Source of the DNA: Bimastos eiseni
Lineage: Eukaryota > Annelida > Clitellata > Crassiclitellata > Lumbricidae
NCBI GenBank assembly: GCA_959347315.1
Contig: OY365815.1
Span: 18,593,014-18,657,013 of the forward strand
Length of the DNA stretch: 64,000 nt
Direction: 5' to 3'
Under the pieces are notes generated by a model. The model was not told where the DNA came from. It was given only the letters and a program-made list of their open reading frames with translations, and ran no database searches. Position numbers and translations under genes: made by a program. Shown in pieces: positions 34,001 through 46,307 of the stretch; positions within the stretch are counted from its first letter, which is position 1, and each line of letters starts with the position of its first letter.

Positions 34001-35175
34001 GAAATGGTTTGTTGTTTTCTCAATTCTTTTAATTTGCCAGATTGTTAACAGTGACCACAAACACATATTAACACGGTATTCCAGTTACGTGGCAGTTTGA
34101 ATGCTTTCATTCTGATATCACTGTGAGCTTCTACTTACTGTGCCTCGACTTTGCAAGTAGTTGAAGACTATTCTCTTCAATCATGGTTTTGTTGTTATGA
34201 GTTGTCTTGAAAAGGTGCTATGTAAATAACCATGTAACCTTTCAATTATACTGATAAGTAATTTTTATAATGATGCTGCTGATAATTTATATAGCATCAT
34301 AATTAGTAAGATACTTCTGACATACTTTTCAGTGTCAGTTATCAGTGCAAGAATTAAATCCTAGCGACAACTTGCTCTTGTTATGATTTTGTATAAAACT
34401 AAAACTAAATTTTGTTCTTTGTCAATGTTTGGTGTAATTGGCAGAAGTTATGTTCTTTTTTCATTTAAAGTTCCTGGGAAATTCTTTGCGAATTTTTAGT
34501 CTGGCAATCACGACTTTTAAAGCCATTTGAATTCCCACTGTTGAAGTCTGTTTGGGAAGCCATCAGTAGATGTATATGTTTCATGCAGCTGATTGTTAGC
34601 TTTTTATAAATTTAATAGCGTGTAACTGTGTATGCTATATGTGCTGCTTTGACATTTTATTCAACAGACTGGAGAAGGCACGCCTATGCAAACTGGTTTC
34701 TTTGAAGTTCAGATTGTTGGAGGCAAACTTCTTCATTCAAAAAAGGTTGGCAGCCAATTAGAACTCTCGCTTCTGTGTGCTCTCGAGTCTTGCTGGTCAG
34801 TGGCTGTATTTGCATCCTGGCTGTTGTTGTTCATCTATAATTCTTAGCACTCTTCATATTTGTTAAGTGACTATGTGCCTTGAATTGGAATGGGCCTGTT
34901 TCCTAATTAGGTCAATAGATGCTACAAGCAATTCACCAAACCCCATAACTGTAAACTTCCCCAAAAGATGACTGAGACTATACATATCTTGAATGTTACA
35001 TAAGTAATAGATATAAATAAATATATATGTGGTATGTGTGCCTTTTGCCTGGACATACAAGAACTGATGATGCTTTGTCTTTGCTTAGAATGGCGAAGAG
35101 CTCGTGGATACGAAGGCCAAGATGGACAAAATCATACACGGAGTCCATGACGCCCTGGCTGCGGCCAAGAGTTAA
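31058..35175 (+). CDS. SELENOW: Selenoprotein W (Sec-containing, micro-exon)
   Basis: Small thioredoxin-like Rdx-family redox protein. Five coding exons, all in phase: 31058-31089, 32820-32844, 33953-34006, 34668-34745, 35089-35175, giving 91 aa (vertebrate SelW about 87). N-terminus MTKVKIHVIY. The Cys11 codon is split TG|T across intron 1. The 25-nt exon 2 then encodes Asp-Val-Sec-Gly-Tyr-Gly-Pro-Gln with TGA at 32827-32829, recreating the family C-x-x-U motif followed by GY. Exon 3 gives FRKLKEELDALF. Exon 4 gives TGEGTPMQTGFFEVQIVGGK and LLHSKK, nearly identical to vertebrate SelW (GEGTP, TGFFEV, GKLIHSKK). Exon 5 gives VDTKAKMDKIIHGVHDALAA. Reading TGA as Sec is supported by the exact alignment and by 3' sequence able to form a SECIS-like hairpin. 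With TGA as a stop, the product would be 13 aa. Confidence 0.93.
31190..32819. other. Selenoprotein W intron 1, no other gene seen
   Basis: T/C-rich stretches, including CTGCTGCTG-type codons at 31760-31880 that give a spurious Leu/Ser/Cys open frame. No conserved exon recognised. Confidence 0.5.
32995..33064 (+). repeat. Exact 70-bp direct repeat, copy 1
   Basis: Identical to 33420-33489, from TTTTCCTTGGGGTGATCACA to GCACTTTATAAATTA. The end resembles the LINE/SINE tail GCACTTTATAAATTA. Both copies lie in selenoprotein W intron 2. Confidence 0.9.
33420..33489 (+). repeat. Exact 70-bp direct repeat, copy 2
   Basis: Second copy of 32995-33064, starting 425 bp further on, with no mismatch seen. 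A duplication this exact in intron DNA implies recent origin or gene conversion. Confidence 0.9.
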
Positions 35176-37600
35176 CGATGGGTTGTAATCCGCCATGAGG
35201 AATTAGCAGCAGGACAGTGTGCAGGTCTGTTTGCCTGTCTGTGTGTGCAGTTTTTGGATATATATATATATATATATATATATGACTAAGTCGTTAGTTA
35301 GCATGCAATACTTGATGACATGGTATTGATATATTTTGTTGTATGGATGCAATGTTTTTTAAACATTGTGCTTGCTGTATTTCCTCATCAAGCTTGCAAT
35401 ATCACAGCAATATTGCTTTTCTGCAGGAATGTGTGAATTCTTAATTAACAAATAAGTGAGCAATGGCAGATCATTTCTGTATACATTCTTCTGTTTTTCT
35501 GGCTACGTTGGTTTTGAATTGTGTTTTCAGTTGACAATAATTGTCTGTTTGTGTCCTTAGCCTCTGGTTTGTGGCCATGTCGTTGTGATGGTCTGCAGAT
35601 GATGAAGTGATTCCTAAATTCCATGGATCATTTTGGACGGACTGAAGCTCCTTGTGACAACAATGGCCTCTACTGGATGTGTGTGCACTGCCTGTCTGTC
35701 TATCTTTATTAACATATGCATTTCTTTTTCTGTACGACTGCCCATTCATCTTTAATGCAGTATGTCTGAGTCAGGACAATTTACATGACGAGTTTCTAAA
35801 GTCTGACTAAGCTTGTAAAATGTTTGTACTCTTGACAAAATGTCCTTCGTTTAAGCTGCCAATTTATAGAAAATCTTACATGATTTATAATTTGAATTTC
35901 TTGAAAATACTTTTATTGTGTGGGTATATATCTTGTGGAAAGAAATTACAAAAAGAAAATTTTATTGGACTGTATCATTAACAAACCTTGGGGTGATATG
36001 TGATATCAAGTGGAAATAATTGTTTACTTTTTCTGCATTGAAATGTGTTGATGTGCTGATATGGGAGACTTGCTTCATTTAATTCAAATTTTTACATTAA
36101 TTTCTTTCAAATGTTTTGTTGCAGATTTTGAGTACTTTCTATATATCTTGAGATCAGGATATCTTTATTTACTGGTTGCATGATGTAATCCATTGAAGAA
36201 ATTTTAGCTTATTCATTATGTGAAATGCTTTGCCAAAACAGGTCAATGTCATAAATTTAAATTGTGTCGAATTCTTTGCATAAAAGTATTTAATCTGTAT
36301 GATATATTTCAGCTTATTCACTGTGTGATAAGATATGCCAAAACATATCAAGCGTTGAAGTCCTAAATTTGAATTGTGTCCAACTATCAAATTCAGCTGG
36401 ATTTGAAATCGCCGCCTAAAGAAAAGACCCGTTTCGTAAAGCGTTCTGTTACAATAATTAATCATTAATTGACCCCATGATGGCGTTTAAACGTATGCCC
36501 ACTGTCAGGCGGGAATTAATGGGCCTCCGGGGTGGAGGCGATGAGACGAGACACCAGGATGACATCAAACCGACTATGGCATGTCCTTGAAGGCTTGAAT
36601 TGACCAAGACACAGCTCATCTTGCTTGGCATTCATAAGCAGCTAGGTTAGATAGACATTAGGTCCCTTGCATAAAATATCTGCACCGAACCTTCTAGTCC
36701 GAGACCTAGGGGTGACCCAAGATCAGGAGCTCACCTCTGTCCATCATATCTATCTACTCTGTCGTTTACCAGCATAAGCATTGGCAACTTTAGGTGATAT
36801 CCCTGTGGTTGCCAGACGTCCAGCAAAAAAAGGACATGTGTCTGTCCACTGCCTGGCAGCTGTAAAGCTAAGAAAGCCTCGTGACAGTTTTTTCCGACTT
36901 TACACGTGTGTGTGTTGTCCATAAGTTCGCATAAAGGCTAAAGGAACCAACGGTCCAATTTACAAATTTGTTTATTTTTATTGCAGGCTTTGCAACTCTA
37001 GTTTTTGCTAACGTTTCTAGTCCATGATCTGAGTGATAAGCTACTATGATCTATGGATTGTCCATAAAGTGATAATATTGTTTTTCAATGTTACTTCATT
37101 TCTTGGTCACTTGAGTAATGGACTTCCCGTGGCGCTACATTTCATACCAATACGTCTATCTGCCGGTTCTGCCACATTCTTTTCTGGCCTCAAGACTTCT
37201 GTTTGACCTGGGCTTACCTTACGTCCAGCCGTATACGTTAAACGTAGGTCATTACTTGCGACAATCACATTACATTGACGCAACTGGCACAACAGAATGC
37301 ACAACCACAAACTTCATTATCAATACCATTTTGTTTCTGTGCCAGAACCACTATTATTTAAAAAAATTCAATCAACGTTCACGGCTAATTTACCGATAAT
37401 ATAATTTAACATAGTAGTGAATTGGGTTTGAGTGGTGCTCTTGAAGTTTGGATATTTCGATTGTGATTTGGCAATTTTTTGATTGTCCATAATTATTATA
37501 ATGTTCCTGCAATGCGATTGCAAGCTGTTCGATAAAACACTGACTTACTTACTTAATTCATCACTCATGATATTATATAAATTTATAATCTTTTGTCATT
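35176..37600. other. Selenoprotein W 3' region and intergenic
   Basis: Begins as 3' UTR with (TA)n at 35259-35283. Two similar segments near 36180-36260 and 36300-36380 share CAGCTTATTCA.TGTGTGA and TGCCAAAACA. No gene recognised. AATAAA is not obvious near the 3' UTR. Confidence 0.45.
35591..35642 (+). promoter_or_regulatory. Candidate SECIS element
   Basis: In the 3' region, 416 nt after the selenoprotein W stop. Lower stem GTCTG/CGGAC. ATGA at 35602-35605 opens an 8-bp stem AGTGATTC (35606-35613) with GGATCATT (35625-35632, two wobble pairs). Apical loop has AAA at 35616-35618, and GGA is on the 3' side. ATGA about 10 nt from AA and a 3' GA fit the SECIS pattern, but the internal loop is larger than usual. 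Folded by hand only. Confidence 0.4.
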
Positions 37601-37614
37601 TTCCTCCTACAACT

Positions 37615-37622
37615 ATGGCGGC
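37615..37622 (+). promoter_or_regulatory. YY1-like ATGGCGGC site with 5-codon uORF
   Basis: ATGGCGGC is the core of the YY1 site common at animal promoters (established). It lies 70 bp before the MBIP start codon and is itself the start of a uORF, ATG GCG GCG CGC TTG TGA. Confidence 0.4.
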
Positions 37623-37692
37623 GCGCTTGTGATTTCAATCATTTTGACCTACCTAAAATGTGATGTTATATCTCTGGCAAATTTTAAAAATA

Positions 37693-40600
37693 ATGCACGG
37701 GAGCCTGGATGATACTTCAGCTGCATTTTTGGATCTAATTTTTAAGGTACGAGTGCAATCTTCTATCAATGAAGATCTTGCATTCGTAATCAGTGTGGAT
37801 TATACTTGAATGAATGACTAACCTGAGATTAAAGTGCCATATGTCAATGTTTTGAAACGTGGTGTTTCTGCGGGGAACGGACATTTGCTGCCCCCCCGAC
37901 ATTTGCTGCCCCCCCGACATTTGCCACCCCGGACATTTGCCCCCGGACAATTGCCCCCCCCCCATTTTGGGTAGGACATTTGCTCCCGGACAATTCCCCC
38001 TAGTGTGAAGTAAGAACGGAAGATGACAAGTTATATATTTAACTGCCATTATCTAAGATATATGAAAACAAGCAACTAATTATCGTGTCGTACAGGAGTC
38101 AAAGTGTGTCCAGTTCTGAATCTTTATTTATCTTGCTGGATGCATAAATGCTGCATACAGTGTGTGACACGCCTAATAAGCGGTGAAGGTCAGCTAGTAA
38201 GCAGCTGCATTTGGTTAGCAAACCGTCAGTGACTTGCGATAATCATTTCCCGTTAATATGAGTGAGAGTGGGGGAATACCTCTATATAGATGTTAATCTC
38301 AGATTATAAGAGGTGAAGGCCAGCTAGTAGGTATTCTTACAGTTGGTTAACAATCAGTGACACGTGATAATCGTGGGTGAAGACCCCTATAGATGAAAAT
38401 CTCAGAAATGTGTGCCTATAAAATGTCAACAAACTTTGCAGGTTTTGGAACCAAACACAAAGAGTAATTAACAGGTTTTGAAACCAAAGCATTATGTCAA
38501 CCCTCTAAAAATAGATATTTAACAGGTTTAGTAACACGTAGCTGACATGGACACATCCATGCACACATACATAATGTGCATACAATCATGCTTCATATGA
38601 ACACACAGGCAATTTTCTTTCATATTATTGCCGAGTTTTTGGCCTCAGAAGATACCTTAATCACATTCGCAGGAAATAGAAAGTTATAGTTGCCAACTGA
38701 AGGATGAATTGCTGGGCTAACTGACCATTTAAGTAAGGTATTTGTTCCAGATGGTGGATGAAACTAAGCTAAAAGCATGTGTGCAGAAAGCCTTACAAGA
38801 GGGAGGTTGGCAGAGCTTCAGAGATCTCTGGATCATTTGGTATAGGCATGGATGCGGTAGTCAAGTTTGGATTGCAGCTATTAAAGCAGGTTGCTGAGTG
38901 CAAAGGAATTGTTATGGAAATGTTGCACTTCAAGCCTAAAGAGTGAAAATTGGTGTAATGACTTATGGTTTATGTGTGCAATGTAAACATTGCTGCATCA
39001 TGAATATGTAAATGCTGCAATATTGTTGATGTTCATGCCTATTGGTAAATCACAACTGGGAAATGTTGTAGGCCCAGTTTGATCTCAGCACCACCTATTC
39101 AGGGCAACAACACCCATGCAGTCAAGCACCAATTGATAGTAAAGATGTTATTAAACTAAGAAAGATAGGGATCAACTTAAACAACTGTATGTTTTTTCCA
39201 CACACTCAACCACGAAGCTTCTAGTACTTATATCAATGTCCTACGAAACAAAGCAATGACTGAAATATGGTGATGAAAAGTGATATCTTAAGTTGTATTA
39301 CAATCAACTTAACCCAAAGAGGACATTCTGTATGAGGAGTTGTGGTTACTGAGAGGTATTGCAGTGTTTCTCAACTGCTACATTTATCATCTGGAGTAAG
39401 CACTAAAATTTATTTTAAAATGCCCTGAAACTCCAGTCATTTCTAGTAATAAGAGCCATTGCTATATACCAAGTGCTTTTGTTTTTAGGTCTCCTTGCTG
39501 GAAAGAGTAGAAGATTTGAAGGAAGCATTAGCTGAATGTCTGAAGAACAATATCGCAGATATTAATCGATCTCGAATACAAGCTTCAATCACAACTTTTA
39601 CTAATGTTCTTCAGGTTTTGGATTATCTTCTGAAATTGATGCATCATTGTGTTACTTAAATCACCATTTGTTATGCTATTTAATTTTTCTGTTTAGCTAC
39701 TTGGCAGTTAGATATATAACAAACAAAAAAAAAAAAAGAGTTCTTAGGGGAATCACCTTCTTTTAACTAACAATATTCAAATTTTTAGTCAAAATTGCCA
39801 AGGTTGTTTCTGGGAGCAAACATTGTGTCATGTTGATTGCCCTCTAAATAATAATGCATTTTCTAGATTGTACTGTATAAGGCCGAAATTACTATTGAAA
39901 TAATGAAAAAAACTGTGACCTTTGCCAGCAACTTTCAAACTGCAGTTTTATTATATCACCGGGTAAATGAATCGAATGCTGGCATGCCATCAGCAAAGGT
40001 GAAGTCAGTACCAACAGGGTGTGCTAAGTGCCTTTGCAATAAATTACTCGTAAGTTCGCTTGCTGGGTCCGAGACAGAGCCCAAGCGACAATGCAGTTGG
40101 AAGCATTTGATGACAAATGGAGCTTGTTTTGAGATAATGTCCTAATCAAAATTGTGAATTTATATTTGTTCTCATTTCGCTTAGCAACACTTGGCGTGGC
40201 ACCAATGGTATGCGTACGACCATTTGAAATCCTCTGTTTCTTGCAATATGAATATGTTGTAGGAGGTTGTTGCTTCATTTGCTCGGGATAAATCCAGTTC
40301 TGATGGTTTGTCAGAGGAAATAAAACGAGAAGGATTGATTTGCAGTCAAGAGGATTCTGGGAGAATTGAATTGGTGGCTATTTCTCCTGCACGGCCAGTC
40401 AGAGAAACTGTAGATGCACAATTTGTACAGATAACGGCGGATAGCGATGTAGTAAGTAGCACTGTAATCGTCTTTGTAATTTATATAGCACCACCTCAAT
40501 AGAGGCTCATCAGAGATGCTCTTGACCTGACTATGCCAAATCACTATCTAAAATAATGATGGCTTTCAAATGCTTGGAAGAAATGAGAAAGGTTTGAAAG

Positions 40601-43600
40601 AAAGATGCACTAATTCTGTGTGGTTGTATCGCCTAATTGCTATACATATGAATCTATTCCCACAGTTATTGTAATTCTTATTGCTGATTATGATTATTTT
40701 GTGGCTGTACATTCTTTTGTTCTTCTTGTCTGTGTGTCTTGCAGGCTGTTCAATAAAGTGCACACATACTTACTTACTGAAGACCAAGTAGTTCATTACA
40801 GATATTGCTATGCAATCTATGACAGGAAGATTGTCTGACCACAGCAGATTAAAATTGTGTGCTTGCTAATTGGTTTATTTACAAATATTGTCCATTTGCA
40901 GTCTTTTCAGCAAACTGAACTCTATCGGAAAAAGCCATTGCGAATCATTTGTGCATCTTTGCCACTTAATATTATCAACTTGTTTAACTGAATTTCTTAT
41001 TCAGCTTGCAAATGCTCCTTATTATAAGTTGTTCACTCTGATTGCCTTGTGTTCTGTTGTTTGCATTATTGAACGCTTGTACAGCTATAGTAGCTGAAGC
41101 AGGAGCTATGCTATATGTGCTGTTTGATTTCTAATACTGATAAATAAACCTTTGTTTATAAATGACTGGCTAGGAATTGGCCACTGTCTGTATGTTCTTC
41201 ATTCAGTTGATCAGACGACTGTCTGTCTGTAGGTGAATCGAAGAATCTCGGCTTTCATAGAAAAACAACGAATCCGCATCAACCTAACAAACATTCAGGA
41301 ATTCTGTGGAGCTGAACACAATGCAGGTCGGCAACAATCGAATTGAAGTTGACCCACGAATGTCATTTCTCTTCCAATTCTTTGTGTTTTAGTACATCTT
41401 GAGTTATTGTGTATATGGTTAATGCTGGAGCTGTATTGAATGTTGTTCCAGCCCAAATATTGCTTGAATTTTTTTTTTATTCAAATGAATCGTCTTGGCA
41501 AACATTGAGAGACTATTTCCAACAAATAACAGTGAGATGTAGACCAGAGGCCATCGAGTATAATTATGATGTTGTTGGGACTTGATGCATGATTGAAGAC
41601 CTGTGCAAATAAAGCTTATGTTTATTACTTGTTTGAGCAGGAATTTATCTAATTAGGAATTTATCTAGTTAGGAATTTATCTAGTTAATGGGGTAAAACA
41701 TACAAATGTAAGTTTTCCTGGTAATGGCTCAACCTATTGGGGTGTTGTAGCAGGCAGAGTGGAGTGTCCTCTGATCATCTGTGTGGGTGACAGCTGGACC
41801 TGCTGCACAAATACACCTTTTGAAAGGGATGTGGATGACTATCAAAGAAGTGTACGATTGAATTGTTATGCGATTTAATGTTGGAACGCGGAAGAATTTA
41901 CAGAGAATTAAGATTCTAGAAGTTTTGTTGGAATAAACTAGGCTTATGCTATATGTTATCAGGTAACTTAAAGGTTTAGATTATTTTTTGAAGAGAAGTT
42001 GTTCCTTAGATTATTTTTGGCTGTGAAGTCTGTTTTTGGTTGTAGATGACAGTTGTGCTCGCGTGGATGCTGTCTTTGTGCCAAGACCAGGGAGTAAGAG
42101 TCACATACTAGGTATGCAATGCATGACGATCATTCATTCATTCATTTTAACATATCACTCCTCAAGTAGAAATCAGTCTTAGGCAACTTGTTAGACAAAG
42201 GTGCATTATTCCTTGGCTGCAGTTGCATCTCTGAAAGGAGTGTGTTCCAAGATCATTGGTGGAGGTGCTTACAACAGAAGATTGAGTTGGGAAGCCAGTG
42301 CAAAGAATCATGTATATAGTCCAAGAACTGAGTTTATTTAGAAAAGCACTGAATGAAGTGCACAGCAGAGCAAAGAACCCGGTCAGATGGGCTATCGGTG
42401 CTCGTGGCAGGCTAACCAGATCAGTACAGCAATGGTCTAGTTGGCTGGTGACAAAGGCTTGGAATATGGTAGCTGCAGCATTATGAGATAGTTAAAATAC
42501 CTGCCAGTGTAACATTGTGTGTTTGAATTACTGAACTGCACTTCTGAGTTAGTTCTGAGGAGCATCATTTGGTGGACGTGTCTTTATGATGGGCAGGTTC
42601 TGTCTACATTCAGTTTAAGAATAGGTTTAATAGGCTTATTTCTGTAAGGAGTTGTTTGCTAAATGGATTCATTTCAGTTAGAAAAGTTGTGAATCACTGC
42701 GGACCACAGACAAGAGATTCCACGGCACAGTCAACAGACATGGCATTGATTTCCAGAGGTAGAGGACGCCAGTCAGATGAACCGACAAACTCTGGTCTTG
42801 AGGAACGCATTAGCAACATGGAGGCATATCTGTGCATCTATTCAGGTACCTTTGTCGTAAAGAACTTTATATAATACAATAATACATTGCAATTGTAATT
42901 TGATATTGCCCTTCTTACAATCGGCTCAGAAGTGCACACATGCCTCAACGGCGTGCTTGCAGATATATTGCAGAGCAGTCCCTACACGGTGACTCTTCGG
43001 ATGAAGGTCGAACCCGCACTCTCCATATTATAAGCCGACCGCTCTAACCAATCGGCCATCCGTTGGTTAGAAATATATGGGTTCATACTCTTGAAAGGTG
43101 CTTAAAATGCATGTGAATTTACTTATAATTATCATTATTTTTTTTAGTTTAATAAATATTAGCCAAAACTTACATAGAATGAGAATCCATAAAGCCTGGA
43201 GTAAACAAAGACAGGGAGAAATCCATGCAATTGTCTGTCCAATCACATGGTAGCAAGTGTGTTTACCAGTTAATGCAGCTAAGAATATTCAGAAATCCTC
43301 AGTTGGTTTGAAGTTTTAAAATTCATCAACAGCAGTTGAATGACAATGACTCCTTATTTTAAAATTCCAACTGATTCATTCAACAACCATCATAGGATGG
43401 AAGACTTTGGCTAACTGGTTGATAGGTACTAGCTGCATTGTATGCTGCATATAGTCACCTAATGAAAGAGCTCAACATTGCTTATGTGCCACTGTTAGCA
43501 ACATGTGCCAAACTGCCACCGCAGTCATTTATGAACTGCATAGAAACTAAGAGTGTCTTGTGCTAGTTTTGTAACTGGAATAAAAGACAGGTGGAGTTCT

Positions 43601-44501
43601 TGCTGTAGGTGGTCCAGTTCCAAAGGACCTTTACCAGAGGGTGCAGGTCTTGGAGAACAGGGTACTACATCTGGAGAGCATTTCACCTGAATACCTTTAT
43701 CAGGTAAATTATTCCATGTTCTGATGAGTGCTGTTATTCAGCTGATTTCTTTCATTTATCTGGAGGTTGAACTGAAAACTTCTAATCAGCCAAATGCTTT
43801 TGCTGAGTAGCTATGTACAGTTTGCTAATGGCATTGCAAGCATTCCTTATGTTGCAACTATGTGACATATATTAATAAAAATGCTGAGAATAGGGAGGGT
43901 CAATTTCTTTTTTTGAGATCTCTTGTTGTCACTTCTTTTTTTGGCCTCACCTCAATTGCATTGATTTTAGTATTTCACATCATCACCAAAGTCTCAGTCG
44001 GGTCATTTCTTGCCTGTTTGCTCTGCCCTTCCTAATCTATGACCTGTATCATACTTTATGTGCATTTTTTGTTTAATGACAAGCTGCATTGGTTTTCCAG
44101 TCACCTTTAGTACACTCTCATGGCAAAAATTTCATATTATTCTCAAATGCATAATTTGTAAATTCTATTGTACCATACAGGAAACCTTTGCTAAACTTAT
44201 CTCATGAGAGGCTTTTAGATGGAGTTGACTCTGTTAGCTCAATGGACAATTGGACATAGCTATTTTTCATCTGAGTCTCATAATGACCTTCTTGAGTTAA
44301 TGATTGGATTGTGGTCACATGGTTGCAATAAGAGTCACATAAATGGCTAAAAAATTAAGTGATTGCCACATACTGTTTGTGTTGGATTGTTTCCAGTTGT
44401 CAGCTGGATCATATTTCTTTCCTCTGTAGTTTCCAATGATGAAGAGGAAAAGACTGAGCTCCACTCGCCTTCCAATATCAGACACTCAGTTCATCACATG
44501 A
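37693..44501 (+). CDS. MBIP: MAP3K12-binding inhibitory protein 1 (MBIP)
   Basis: In vertebrates MBIP inhibits the kinase MAP3K12 (DLK) and is a subunit of the ATAC histone acetyltransferase complex. Eight exons with agreeing phases: 37693-37746, 39489-39614, 40263-40451, 41233-41326, 42046-42111, 42678-42845, 43609-43703, 44430-44501, giving 287 aa. Landmarks against the vertebrate protein as I recall it: N-terminal FLDLIFK region (LYEIFR); NRRISAFIEKQRIRIN and IQEFCG (RRISAFIE, REFC); DSCARVDAVF (NSCARTDAIF); VVNHCGPQTR (VVNTYGPQTR); LEERISNMEAYL; GGPVPKDLYQRVQVLE and ISPEYLY (GGPVPRDIYQR, ISPEYF). The tail after PEYLYQ is only 23 residues (a basic MKRKR patch), so the C-terminal coiled coil of the vertebrate protein is absent in this model. 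An alternative last exon may exist at 46161. Confidence 0.9.
37877..37995 (+). repeat. GACATTTGC-polyC tandem repeat
   Basis: Units of GGACATTTGC followed by C runs of 4-10, about seven times, in MBIP intron 1. Confidence 0.85.
38165..38410 (+). repeat. Imperfect tandem duplication
   Basis: Unit 1 (about 38172-38312) and unit 2 (38313-38405) share TAAnnGGTGAAGGnCAGCTAG, GGTTAnCAA, TCAGTGAC, GATAATC, ACCTCTATATAGATG (ACCCCTATAGATG) and ATCTCAG. MBIP intron 1. Three copies of AACAGGTTTTG-type sequence follow at 38440-38530. Confidence 0.7.
38531..39488. other. MBIP intron 1, remainder
   Basis: No accepted exon. An ATG-led open stretch at 38751 follows a good acceptor but has no donor in the required phase (see rejected items). 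Confidence 0.5.
41640..41690 (+). repeat. 17-bp triplicate
   Basis: AGGAATTTATCTAGTT occurs three times in tandem with one variant, in MBIP intron 4. Confidence 0.9.
42180..42500 (-). mobile_element. Decayed LINE fragment
   Basis: Plus-strand blocks GGGAAGCCAGTG, GGCAGGCTAACCAGATCAGT, CAATGGTCTAG and GGCTTGGAATATGG parallel GGGAAGCCAATG, GGTAGGCCGATGAG, CAGTAGTCAATG and GGCATGAACCATGG of the intact LINE. Same (minus) orientation. MBIP intron 5. Confidence 0.5.
42895..43065 (-). mobile_element. tRNA-derived SINE (copy 4)
   Basis: On the minus strand GGATGGCCGATTGGTTAGAG (A box) is followed by GTGCGGGTTCGACCTTCATC with a perfect GGTTCGACC B-box core. The body AGTCCCTACACGGTGACTC (plus) matches the other copies. 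MBIP intron 6. Confidence 0.75.
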
Positions 44502-46160
44502 TAAAGCAAGCATGATGGATGACCGCCGTGTGGTTGGTTCGTATCTAGTGTAAAATCGTGTTCAGTTAAGATGATTATAAAGTTCTTACGAATTACATAA
44601 CAGAAAGCTGCTAACTTTGTATATTTTGTAATTTAGATCTGAGGACTTGTATACTGCTGCTTGTACTCACTGGTATGCTTCAATCAAAGTGACACAATAG
44701 TCTGCTATGGTATTCTCTGTTGGGGAGGTGTCACTGGCATGCAAGGCTGTTAATATTGAGATAAAGTATCACATTGCTTGGTGTTGAGATAAAGTATAGC
44801 AATACTTGGTATCGCCAATAATTTTTTCAAAATCACAGCAATACCAGCTGTGAAAATCTTACTAACAACTAATATAGTGACAGGGTTGTTTATTTGGTCA
44901 GCTACATCTGCTATTAGTATGAGTGTGTAAAATTGACTGCTGAGTTTGAGTGTGAGTTGAATTCATTTGGGTGTGGTTCTTATTTCAGACCATTTGGTCA
45001 TGTACCAACTTTTGAAAGGGAGGTGATTGGTTGCTCATCCTCTTCCACTGTTTCTCTATGTAGAAGAGAGACCTTACATTTGACACTTGTGATATGTGAA
45101 TACAAACACTGGAGAGAAGCAACTGATGGACTGCGGCAACTGACTGATCTCTGTCAATTGAAATGAGTGACTGTCGCTTTAACTGAAGTTTCATACAATG
45201 GCTTAACTGAAAATAGACATGAAATAACAATTTGATGCCTTCATTTACCTGAAGAACAACTTGACAGCTTGTAACTACTCGAATACATGAATAAATGTTG
45301 TTTAGTTCTGGGATTAGAGCTTCAAAACTGATTTCTACTGATTTCATATTGTGGAGTCTACTAGACACCAGAGTCTAAAACCTATTAAAGAGGAGTTGTC
45401 TAATAAAAGCTTGTCTTGTGCTGCAGTTATTTCAGTTATATAGGCACTGGTTTAGCATTTTAGAATGTGATCCTGGGATCCCTGGACCTTTTTGCAAAAA
45501 TAGAAATTCTGATTTCTGGGATTACAAAATTTGGATTTTTGGATTACAATTATTAGATACACTAATTCTTCCTTGATATAAACTGTAATAACCAGATAGC
45601 CTAAAATTGACCAACAAGTATGGACTTTTGCTGCTTTGCTCTCAAGGAAGGAGCTACAACCAGTGATTCCAGTAACTCCGGAATTCATGAAGCCCAAAGA
45701 AAATGGGTGAGTCTTTGGACACCATGCCCATCCATTTTTGGAGTCCTGTAGGGCCATGTAGTAACTGAGATAATTCAAAACTTCTGATAATCAATGTCCT
45801 ATCAAAGATTGTTTTAAATTCTGCAGTCAAAAGTAAGAATTACTAATGAACAGAAGCTGTGGTTAGAACATATTGAATTCAACTGCATGTTGCCTTAATA
45901 GAGTCGGCCTATGCTAAAAGCCCATTAAAATATTTATTATATTTAATAAAAGTTAATCATCAACTTCCAGTCCCTATATGTCAGTTACTCGCAACATAAT
46001 TGTGACAAAGTGACAAGATGTGTGTGTGTGGACTGGTTAGTTCTTTTACTAATATTTCGTAATGACAATGAATAAAGTACATAATAATATGTAAGAAACA
46101 ACATGCTGTAATTTTCACATTTGTTGTCATCATTTCTTTATACTCTGGTTGCGGTTCTAG
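44502..46160. other. MBIP 3' region, no further gene recognised
   Basis: AT-rich. AATAAA sites at about 45290 and 46071 are poly(A) candidates for MBIP. The open frames at 44933-45166 and 45452-45778 look like chance. Confidence 0.45.
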
Positions 46161-46307
46161 ACTTTACAAACAGAGGCCCCCTCAGGGACTATGGAACCCG
46201 ATGGAGGGGCCAGCTCGATGCCTGGCTTCTTTAAGGCTGAAAGTGGAGTACAATTTGGAGGACCACTGACCCAGCTGGCCTTGGCCTTTCCAGGCACCTC
46301 TCTTTAG
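46161..46307 (+). CDS. Orphan coding-like terminal exon
   Basis: After a good acceptor (TTGCGGTTCTAG) a 49-codon frame runs to TAG, beginning TLQTEAPSGTMEPDGG and ending QLALAFPGTSL. It is markedly more GC-rich than its surroundings and phase 0. MBIP exon 7 (ends 43703) also ends in phase 0, so this could be an alternative MBIP 3' exon. It could instead be the end of an unrecognised gene or a chance open frame. I recognise no domain. Confidence 0.35.
   Translation, partial: TLQTEAPSGTMEPDGGASSMPGFFKAESGVQFGGPLTQLALAFPGTSL

Noticed and set aside
38751..38900. Possible extra MBIP exon beginning MVDETKLKACVQKALQEGG
   Set aside because: The acceptor is good, but the usable donors leave phase 1 or 2, while exon 39489 needs phase 0. 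Exon 37693-37746 joins 39489 directly in phase and matches the family alignment better.
42298..42486. Small gene of 62 codons in MBIP intron
   Set aside because: The DNA aligns with the non-coding orientation of the local LINE family, so it is an antisense frame of a decayed element.
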